A stretch of 19,763 bases of DNA from DATMNI01 sp035570275. Its GTDB lineage: Bacteria > Acidobacteriota > Terriglobia > Bryobacterales > Bryobacteraceae. Below, piece by piece: positions 1 to 5,527 of this stretch. The notes under the pieces were generated by a model. The model was not told the origin of the DNA, searched no databases, and saw only the letters and a program-made list of their open reading frames with translations. Every line of letters begins with the position of its first letter. Within the stretch, counting starts at the first letter, position 1. The stretch spans positions 1 through 19,763 of the forward strand of contig DATMNI010000236.1 in the NCBI GenBank assembly GCA_035570275.1. The letters run 5' to 3'. Made by a program: the position numbers and the translations under genes.

Positions 1-1703
1 GTCAGCGGCTTCCTCAAGACGGCCTGGGCGCCGAGAATGTCGGCGGCTCTGAGGGCACTGGGTCCGAAGGCTCCGGACATGGCGACGATCTTGAGCTTGG
101 GCTGTTGGTTTCGTAGCGAGCCGATCATTTCCAGGCCCTCCTCCCCGGACGTCGCGAGGTCGGCAATCACCAGATCGACGGGATGCCCTTTAGCCTGCGC
201 GGCGACGGCCCGGGCGTCCCGCGCCGTGACTACCTCATAGCCGGCGCCCTTGAGGATTAAGGCCAGCCGGTCGCGAATCGCCGGCTCATGGTCCACCACC
301 AGAACCCGCCGGCTGGAGGAGCGGATAGCCATGGTCACACGGTCTGAACTGCGCCCGTTGCCTACCATCAGCACCAGGGGAACTGCGTCGCCCACGGGTG
401 CATTCGGGGGCACGCGAACGTTCACCTGCAGCAAGCCGATGTTGCGCACATAGCGAACTTCCGCCGGGACGCCCCCCACGGTTACCTTCACCGGCAATTG
501 CGGCACCAAAAGTCGAGCGGGACGGCCGGGCACGGAAAGCGTTTCATCGTTCCCATGAGGATCTGTCCGCCCCTCACCCGTCCCATAGAGTGACACTACC
601 GTGCCGCGCGGCGCGGGATTCCGCACCGAGTTACAGCATCCGGTCTCATTCAACATGGCAGCCTGCCCTTTCCCGGACGCATCCAAGGTAAACAGTGCCG
701 GAGCACTGCCAACTACGGGAAGCGTCACCGGAGGCGAACGCACGCCCCGATACTCAAGAACCACCGCTGTCGTCTTCTTGTCCGCGACTTCATAGGGGAC
801 CACGGCGCAGACCTGCCCGCTCACCGAGTAGACTACCGGCGCGGCGATGTCGTCAAAAAAGACACGGGTTGCGCCGAGCGGTGTTGCCGCCCTTCCCTCG
901 CTGTCTAAGTGCCATTCCGCGACCTCCGGCGACCCGGCGTTGGATGGAAACAGCACTACGATCTCACCGGGAGCCACGCCACCGCCGCTATAGTCGGCCG
1001 CGTTGACCACATCTCGCGCGAATAACTCCGGTCCGCTGACGAATAAATCGATCGGCGGCCACTTACTTACAAAGTTTACGGCCTTTACCACAGCCGCCGA
1101 CACATCTGATTCGAAAGCCTCAGGGTCGGAGGGGCGCGAATTGAACAGGAGCACCACATCCACTCCCGTTGGGGAGTGGCGGAAAATGTATCCGCTGGTA
1201 CCGTGAGGTTCCAAGCGTTGCGACGGCTGGCCGTTCATCGCCTGCGGGCTCGTTTGGTCCAGGTACATCGGAGGAACGCCGCCTTCCAGCTTGTTGGCGA
1301 AACGCAGCAGACCGGACACGGTTGCCATCCACGCGCCGGTGGCATCGGGCGGTACCTGCCCGATTTGCGTACGGGACATGCCCGATGGCAGCAGCTTGTC
1401 CACACCCGCCTGGGCCGGCTGGAACCAGCTTTCGTACGATTGGCCGCTTGCCTTCGAGAGGCCGTCGATCCCGAAGAGGCAGTCGGGTTGGACCGGCAGC
1501 CCGGTCTTGATGTCGGTCACGCCGTACCCATGCGCCAGGACCAGGCGGCCCTGATGCGAAACCCCAAGTGCGGCGCCCGGGATCTGCCACTTTGCCAGCA
1601 GGCCGTTCATGAAGTCGTCGAAGGCGGAGAGTTGGGGCACGGCGACGCCTGTTGCGCCCTTCAGGACTACGCAAAAACACAGCCACGGAACCGCCAGTCT
1701 CAC
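1..1703 (-). CDS. Degenerate serine hydrolase + TIGR03437-like domain + receiver domain, one open frame (3' end outside window)
   Basis: I translated this frame codon by codon and found no stop from the GTG at 1703 (GGAGG 11 bases upstream) to base 3, giving 567 codons. Residues 1-20 look like a weak signal peptide. Residues 27-210 resemble the class C beta-lactamase/serine hydrolase fold (IPGAALGV, then GYGVTDIKTGLPV). The SxxK nucleophile motif reads GLSK (residues 81-84) and the middle of the domain is missing, so it should be inactive as a hydrolase. Residues 230-461 match the TIGR03437 pattern of Solibacter-type secreted proteins (VVNAADYSGGGVAPGEIV to VTMAIR). From about 465 a CheY-like receiver follows: VLVVDHEP, phospho-acceptor Asp515, AMSGA, Lys565 in LRKPL. 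A separate receiver gene could start at the in-frame ATG at 332, but I see no Shine-Dalgarno there. A secreted protein carrying a cytoplasmic domain is contradictory, so this may be a recent gene merger. Confidence 0.75.
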   Translation of the reverse strand, partial: MRLAVPWLCFCVVLKGATGVAVPQLSAFDDFMNGLLAKWQIPGAALGVSHQGRLVLAHGYGVTDIKTGLPVQPDCLFGIDGLSKASGQSYESWFQPAQAGVDKLLPSGMSRTQIGQVPPDATGAWMATVSGLLRFANKLEGGVPPMYLDQTSPQAMNGQPSQRLEPHGTSGYIFRHSPTGVDVVLLFNSRPSDPEAFESDVSAAVVKAVNFVSKWPPIDLFVSGPELFARDVVNAADYSGGGVAPGEIVVLFPSNAGSPEVAEWHLDSEGRAATPLGATRVFFDDIAAPVVYSVSGQVCAVVPYEVADKKTTAVVLEYRGVRSPPVTLPVVGSAPALFTLDASGKGQAAMLNETGCCNSVRNPAPRGTVVSLYGTGEGRTDPHGNDETLSVPGRPARLLVPQLPVKVTVGGVPAEVRYVRNIGLLQVNVRVPPNAPVGDAVPLVLMVGNGRSSDRVTMAIRSSSRRVLVVDHEPAIRDRLALILKGAGYEVVTARDARAVAAQAKGHPVDLVIADLATSGEEGLEMIGSLRNQQPKLKIVAMSGAFGPSALRAADILGAQAVLRKPL

Positions 1704-1780
1704 TGCGATCCGGACCTCCGCCCGGCACCACTATTTTAGCGGCGGAAACCCGAGAGGCTTGTTAAAAGGAGATGCTCAAC

Positions 1781-1942
1781 ATGACCAACACCAAACCCAA
1801 ACCGGTGGAACCTCACCCCCGGCGTCCGCGCCTTATGTCAATCCTTCTTTCCTTCGAGCTTCCGCAAGCGTTGATCGATATCCGTCACCCGGTGCAGCAG
1901 GTCCGCTGTGGTGATGTCGGTACGCTCCGACCATTCCGCTAA
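1781..1942 (+). CDS. Short ORF with strong ribosome binding site, antisense to the next gene; doubtful
   Basis: A 53-codon frame starts with ATG, and AAAAGGAG lies 9 bases upstream, one of the better ribosome binding sites in the window. The first 19 or so codons (MTNTKPKPVEPHPRRPR) lie in otherwise empty DNA. The rest runs antisense to the coiled-coil gene at 1838-2125 and resembles nothing I know. It could be the surviving 5' end of a lost gene, or chance. Confidence 0.2.
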   Translation: MTNTKPKPVEPHPRRPRLMSILLSFELPQALIDIRHPVQQVRCGDVGTLRPFR

Positions 1943-2125
1943 CCGGGCAATGGCGCGCGCTCCTCCGTTGACCAGGCCGCCAACCCGGTCCAGGCGATCG
2001 TTCATGTGCGTGAGCCGCGTGTTGACTTCAACGAACTGTCGATTGACTTCGGCGAACCCCTGGCGCATCTCGCCTTCCAGAGAGCGGAACAGATGCTCGA
2101 AGAACTCCATATCGGCCCGATCCAT
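1838..2125 (-). CDS. Small hypothetical coiled-coil protein
   Basis: This frame encodes 95 residues. The sequence is rich in heptad-like Glu/Arg/Leu/Val patterns (EMRQGFAEVNRQFVEVNTRL, then DRLDRVGGLV) and ends in a charged tail (RKLEGKKD), which suggests a largely helical coiled coil with no signal peptide or membrane segment. The start is ATG at 2125, with AGGGCAGG about 12 bases upstream. A second possible start is the Met at 2110 (MEFFEHLF). It sits 134 bp upstream of the receiver-fusion gene on the same strand. I do not recognise a family with a known function. Codon use looks genuinely coding, but the protein is short. Confidence 0.6.
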   Translation of the reverse strand: MDRADMEFFEHLFRSLEGEMRQGFAEVNRQFVEVNTRLTHMNDRLDRVGGLVNGGARAIARLAEWSERTDITTADLLHRVTDIDQRLRKLEGKKD

Positions 2126-2165
2126 ATCATCATTGTACCTGCCCTTTTCGGCGACCGTCTATGCC

Positions 2166-2400
2166 GTCTATCAGGAGCATTAGGAGCGTCCAATGCCCGA
2201 ATCATTGGCCTGGGCGCCATCGGGCGGAAGTTCGCGCGCGTCGCCGCCGCCTCGGCATGCGGGTGATCGCGTGGACCAAGCACCTCAACCGCTGCCCGGC
2301 GTGGAGTTGGTGGAAGTGGATGAAATGAACGGTACCGCTCGAGCGACGTGGTGAGCCTGCACCTGCGCCTTCCGCGGCGTGGGAGCAACCACTCCCTTAT
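2166..2400 (+). pseudogene. Remnant of a D-isomer-specific 2-hydroxyacid dehydrogenase (NAD-binding part)
   Basis: Three pieces in shifted frames match the NAD-binding core of the D-2-hydroxyacid / 3-phosphoglycerate dehydrogenase family in the right order. These are ARIIGLGAIGRKFARVAAA (from 2195, the GxGxxG dinucleotide loop), GMRVIAWTKHLN (from about 2257), then a short GVELVEVDEM piece, and SDVVSLHLRLP (from 2342). At least two frameshifts separate them, and both the catalytic part and the N-terminus are missing. The last piece runs in the same frame up to a TGA at 2432, directly before the TonB-receptor remnant. This is a dead fragment, not a gene. Confidence 0.65.
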
Positions 2401-2788
2401 GGTCATGGCTCTGCTCACCCATTTGACACAATGAGACGGGACCTTCACGGTAACGGCGCTTCAGCCGGGAAGGTATACGGTCACGGTGCCGGCTCAGGCG
2501 TTCGATTCGTGGCAGCAGGGCGACGTTTTTCTAAACCAAGGCGATAACCGGTCCCTCCCCAGTGTGATCTTGAAGATCGCGGGGGCCACCACGAAGGTGG
2601 ACGTGGTGTCGGCGGCCGACGCCGTGGCCCCCACTGACAATGGCGAGGTCAGCGCGACTCTGAATGCCCAATTGATCAACAATATCCTTTTACAGGGCCG
2701 CGATGCCGGGGAGTTTCTGAATATTATGCCCGGTATAGCCATGACGAACGGCCTGTCCAAGCTTAGCTTGGGAAACCGCTTGCTTACG

Positions 2789-2842
2789 CGCGCGGCTCCG
2801 ATCAGTCGCGCGGCTCTGATTAGTCGCGCGACTCTGATCAGA
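2789..2842. repeat. Three tandem 18-bp units ending in a palindrome
   Basis: The units lie at 2789-2806, 2807-2824 and 2825-2842 with consensus CGCGCGGCTCYGATYAGT. The third unit runs into GAGCCGCG and forms a near-perfect 22-base inverted repeat (2826-2847) with the core CTCTGATCAGAG. The hairpin lies 66 bp beyond the stop of the histidine kinase on the minus strand and could act in ending its transcript, though no T-run is obvious. Confidence 0.7.
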
Positions 2843-2864
2843 GCCGCGACAGTTAGGGAACGGT
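2840..2864 (+). repeat. 25-bp dispersed repeat, copy A
   Basis: The 25 bases here match 14379-14403 with two mismatches (core AGAGCCGCGAC, then AGGGAACGGT). The copy starts inside the third tandem unit. Two copies in 20 kb, both outside intact genes, suggest a genome-wide dispersed element. Confidence 0.6.
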
Positions 2865-2912
2865 CTGGCCCCGCGGAGTTAGCTTGACTTAGACAATTTA
2901 GTTAAGGGGACC

Positions 2913-4493
2913 TTACGGCCGGGATAGAATCTCGCGCACTCTTAGTCCCAGCACATCGCGGCTGAAGGGCTTGGGCAGGAAATCCACCCCAGGGTCGAGA
3001 ACCCCGCGATCGAGCACGGTATTCTCGGTGTAGCCGGAAACGTAAAGCACACTGATTCCCGGCTTCTCCGCCCGCAGCGCGTCAGCCACCTGACGGCCAT
3101 TCATGCCGGGCATCACCAGGTCGGTTACCAGCAGGGCGATCTCGCCAACGTGGGCCCGGCTGATCTCCAGGGCCTCTTTGCCACCGGCAGCTTTAAGCAC
3201 TTGATAACCGAGCTGCGTCAGCAGCTTTACGGTGAGGTCGCGGACCGCCTTCTCGTCTTCCACCACCAGGACGGTTTCGTGTCCGCGGGGCGCGGCTGCC
3301 TCGACGATTGGGGCTTCCGATACCGCCTCCCCAACTCTGGGAAAATACAGCTTGAATGTGCTGCCTATCGCCGGCTCGCTATATACCCAAACGTCGCCGC
3401 CGGCCTGTTTCACCATTCCGTAGACGGTGGCCAGGCCCAGGCCGGTGCCTTTGCCGCGCTCCTTGGTGGTGAAGAACGGTTCGAAGATGCGCCGGCGGGT
3501 TGCCGCATCCATTCCGTGGCCGGTATCGCTGACGGCGATCATGATGAACGCACCAGGCTCTACTCCAAGGTGGGTTCTGACATAGTTATCGTCGAGGTTG
3601 GTGTTCCTGGTTTCAATGTGGATCCGCCCTCCGGAGGGCATGGCATCGCGCGAATTCAGCGCCAGATTCACGATCGCCTGCTCAATGTGGTGCGGGTCGG
3701 CTTTGATATTGCCGATTTCCGGATCCAGGTTCAAGACCAGCTCAATCTCATCGCCGATCAGCCGGCGCAGCATTTTCTCGGTCTGGCCGATTAGTTCGTT
3801 CACATTCAGGAACCGGGGCTTCGTGACCTGCCGCCGGCTGAAGGTCAGCAACTGGCTGGTGATCGCGGCGGCGCGGTCGGAGGCCTGCTGAATCTCCTCG
3901 GAATAACCGCGCAATGGATCGAGTGCGGAGAGTTCGTCGAGGATCATCCGGTTATAGCCCGAGATCACGGTCAACATGTTGTTGAAATCGTGCGCCACGC
4001 CGCCGGCCAGAAGTCCGATGGCTTCCATTTTTTGCGCCTGCATCAACTGCTCCTCGAGCCGTTTGCGCTGCCCGATATCACTGACGAATGCGATGGCGAA
4101 CGTGCCCTCCCGGGTTTCAATGTAACTGAGGCTGACCTCTACGGGAAACTCGGACCCGTCACGACGGCGCCCGACAAGGTCCATGCCGATTCCCATGGGG
4201 CGGACGTGGGGCCTCGCAAAATATCCGTCGCGCTCGTGGGCGTGGGCAGACCGAAGGGATTCGGGCAGCAGCAACTCCATGCCATTGCCCATCAGCTCTT
4301 CCGGTTTGTAACCGAACATCTCTTCGGTGCGGCGGTTGGCCAGCACGATACACCCAGCTCGATCAACGCCAATGATGGCCTGGGAAGCCGATTCCAGAAG
4401 AGCCGCCAGCAACCGCGGGCTCTTGTTGAAAACGTTCATCATGTCATTGCCGCCGGACCTGTCTGGTCCGATGGCCGGATCTTCTTGACTCAT
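2913..4493 (-). CDS. PAS - histidine kinase - receiver hybrid sensor
   Basis: This is a soluble hybrid kinase with no membrane segment, so it probably senses an intracellular signal. Residue numbers below count from Met4493. A PAS domain spans about 29-145 (SQAIIGVDRAGCIVLANRR, EEMFGYKPEEL). The phospho-acceptor His168 sits in AHDFNNML. The N box is NLALNSRDAMPSGG (about 276-289) and the G1 box DTGHGMD. The F box is FEPFFTTKERGKG, followed by the G2 box GTGLGLATVYG. The C-terminal receiver (about 408-526) carries Asp458 in VTDLVMPGMNG and Lys508 in LPKPF. The frame is open up to ATG 4547 (18 residues more), but that codon lies inside a good -10 box (TATGAT). I therefore prefer Met4493, which has AGGAG 11 bases upstream. 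The input could feed its own receiver or a separate regulator, and no cognate response regulator is adjacent. Confidence 0.93.
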   Translation of the reverse strand: MSQEDPAIGPDRSGGNDMMNVFNKSPRLLAALLESASQAIIGVDRAGCIVLANRRTEEMFGYKPEELMGNGMELLLPESLRSAHAHERDGYFARPHVRPMGIGMDLVGRRRDGSEFPVEVSLSYIETREGTFAIAFVSDIGQRKRLEEQLMQAQKMEAIGLLAGGVAHDFNNMLTVISGYNRMILDELSALDPLRGYSEEIQQASDRAAAITSQLLTFSRRQVTKPRFLNVNELIGQTEKMLRRLIGDEIELVLNLDPEIGNIKADPHHIEQAIVNLALNSRDAMPSGGRIHIETRNTNLDDNYVRTHLGVEPGAFIMIAVSDTGHGMDAATRRRIFEPFFTTKERGKGTGLGLATVYGMVKQAGGDVWVYSEPAIGSTFKLYFPRVGEAVSEAPIVEAAAPRGHETVLVVEDEKAVRDLTVKLLTQLGYQVLKAAGGKEALEISRAHVGEIALLVTDLVMPGMNGRQVADALRAEKPGISVLYVSGYTENTVLDRGVLDPGVDFLPKPFSRDVLGLRVREILSRP

Positions 4494-4542
4494 CTGCCCC
4501 CCCGCTCCTGGGAGACGGAAAATGAATACCCAGTTGTGATGT

Positions 4543-4572
4543 ATCATACTCTGTTCGGTGGCTGGAATTCAA
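4543..4572 (-). promoter_or_regulatory. Predicted sigma-70-like promoter of the hybrid kinase
   Basis: On the minus strand TTGAAT (4572-4567) is followed after 18 bases by TATGAT (4548-4543), four and five matches of six to the consensus. Transcription would begin near 4536, past the ATG at 4547, which supports Met4493 as the true start. A perfect TTGACA at 4603-4598 has no good -10 box at normal distance. An inverted CTCGAA/TTCGAG pair lies just upstream (about 4575-4595). Confidence 0.4.
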
Positions 4573-4824
4573 TCTCGAATTCAAACTTTTCGAGTTGTGT
4601 CAAAGAGAAGATGCAAACTCTTTTGCGCGCGGATCGCGGACTCGCCGTTCTCGCCTTTACCGGTTCAAGGTCGAGACGCCCGGTGTCGGCGCGTCCCATT
4701 GGTTACCGGCAGGTCGGCGGGGTGGCAGGCAGTCGGGCGGAAAGGCCGTTGGACGGGGTGAAACAGGTGTGAAAACTAGAGAGAATCGCTTCAAAGAAGT
4801 CCTGACCGTTCTAAAACGACGACC
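4573..4824. other. Intergenic region between divergent kinase and DinB-like genes
   Basis: Apart from the two promoter candidates at its edges I find no gene, RNA or convincing repeat here. Short open frames on both strands have no ribosome binding site and no family resemblance. Confidence 0.5.
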
Positions 4825-4854
4825 TTGGGGTAGACCAAGCCTTGGGGGTAGAAT
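4825..4854 (+). promoter_or_regulatory. Possible promoter of the DinB-like gene
   Basis: TAGAAT (4849-4854) matches five of six -10 positions. The -35 at 18 bases distance is weak (TTGGGG, 4825-4830). The stretch also contains a near-duplicate CCTTGGGG(G)TAGA, spaced about 18 bases. This is a weak prediction. Confidence 0.3.
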
Positions 4855-4896
4855 AACTGAAGCTCAAACCGAAACTCATGGAAGGAGACCATCATA

Positions 4897-5409
4897 GTGA
4901 ACCGCTTCGCCGCCAGTTTATTCGCCCTGTCCTTTGCCGGAAGCTGCGCGCTCCAGGCCCAAACAAACCCGCTGATCGCCGAGAACAAGGCCGCTTACAC
5001 CAACGTTAAAAACAACCTGCTCAAGGCCGCCGAGAAGATGCCGGAGGACGCCTACAGTTTCAAGCCGACTCCCGAGGTGCAATCCTGGGGGCAGCGCATC
5101 GCCCACATCGCCAATCAGATTGGCACGTGCAGCGGCATGACCGGCGAGCGCAAAACTTCCGACGCCGGCAACAAGACCGCGAAGGCCGATCTGGTGGCCG
5201 CGCTCAAGGCATCCTTCGACGCCTGCGATGCCGCGTGGGACAGTATGAACGACAAGTCCGCCATGGAGATGATAGCGGGCCGCGGAGGCGCGCAGCGCTC
5301 GAAACTCGGCGCGCTGATTGGGAACACCACCCACGACGTGGAAATGTACGGCTACCTTTCGGTCTACATGCGCCTCAAAGGTGTAGTGCCGCCGTCGAGC
5401 GACCACTAA
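4897..5409 (+). CDS. Secreted DinB-like four-helix protein with altered metal site
   Basis: The protein has 170 residues. It starts at GTG 4897 with GGAAGGAGA about 8-16 bases upstream. Residues 1-22 form a clear signal peptide (MNRFAASLFALSFAGSCALQAQ, cut after AQA/Q-type sites), so it acts in the periplasm. The rest matches the DinB/YfiT-like superfamily: the first-helix pattern EKMPEDAYSFKPTPEVQSWG, His70 in RIAHIANQI, and the C-terminal TTHDVEMYGYLSVYMRLKGVVPP. In the family, three His usually bind a metal. His70 and His146 are present, but the third position of HxxxH is Met150. Relatives include thiol transferases, but nothing here points to a substrate. It appears monocistronic, and its 3' end faces the REP-like pair. 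Confidence 0.85.
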   Translation: MNRFAASLFALSFAGSCALQAQTNPLIAENKAAYTNVKNNLLKAAEKMPEDAYSFKPTPEVQSWGQRIAHIANQIGTCSGMTGERKTSDAGNKTAKADLVAALKASFDACDAAWDSMNDKSAMEMIAGRGGAQRSKLGALIGNTTHDVEMYGYLSVYMRLKGVVPPSSDH

Positions 5410-5413
5410 CTTA

Positions 5414-5455
5414 TGTGGGGCAGGTTGCTAACCTGCGGCGGATTGGCAATCCGCC
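5414..5455 (+). repeat. REP-like double-hairpin element, unit 1
   Basis: This 42-base unit starts TGTGG and consists of two short hairpins in series: GCAGGTT-GCT-AACCTGC and GGCGGATT-GGC-AATCCGCC. It starts 4 bases after the stop of the DinB-like gene. Unit 2 at 5484-5525 is its near-perfect inverse and unit 3 lies at 11917-11958. Confidence 0.85.
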
Positions 5456-5483
5456 TGGTGGATCGGAGCACACGTTCGCAGCA

Positions 5484-5525
5484 GGCGGATTCACAATCCG
5501 CCGCAGGTTAGCAACCTGCCCCACA
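5484..5525 (-). repeat. REP-like double-hairpin element, unit 2 (inverted)
   Basis: Read on the minus strand this matches unit 1 at 40 of 42 positions, and the two differences fall at and next to the loop of the second hairpin. With unit 1 it can form one long stem with a 28-base loop. It ends 2 bases before the stop of the RnfD-Sel1 gene, so the pair fills the gap between two convergent genes and may serve as a two-way terminator. Confidence 0.85.
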
Positions 5526-5527
5526 AA

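Larger units (their letters stand above)
2435..2887 (+). pseudogene. Truncated TonB-dependent receptor fragment (regulatory-like domain to plug start) with repeat tail
   Basis: The frame from 2435 to about 2763 reads DGTFTVTALQPGRYTVTV, then VDVVSAADAV, then LLQGRDAGEFLNIMPG. It aligns residue for residue with the end of the carboxypeptidase-regulatory-like domain and the beginning of the plug of Oar-like receptors, including the intact one at 7475-10909 (EEGVFTLNAVQPDTYDLRVE, then TARGREVVSMLRTIPGVQ). A GTG at 2486 gives 133 residues to the stop at 2885-2887. The rest of the plug and the whole beta barrel are absent. After 2763 the reading runs into tandem 18-bp repeats. A TGA at 2432 cuts off anything upstream. 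A functional product is very unlikely. Confidence 0.7.

Noticed and set aside
1120..1731. 203-residue minus-strand frame
   Set aside because: Arg/Pro-rich shadow of the real frame of the hydrolase-receiver fusion, which shows recognisable family motifs through the same bases.
2789..2842. CRISPR-like array
   Set aside because: Units are directly adjacent without spacers, as are the repeats at 10925 and 19391, and no cas gene is present.
5414..5525. Insertion sequence with terminal inverted repeats
   Set aside because: Only 28 bases lie between the arms, with no transposase and no visible target duplication. A REP-like pair fits better.
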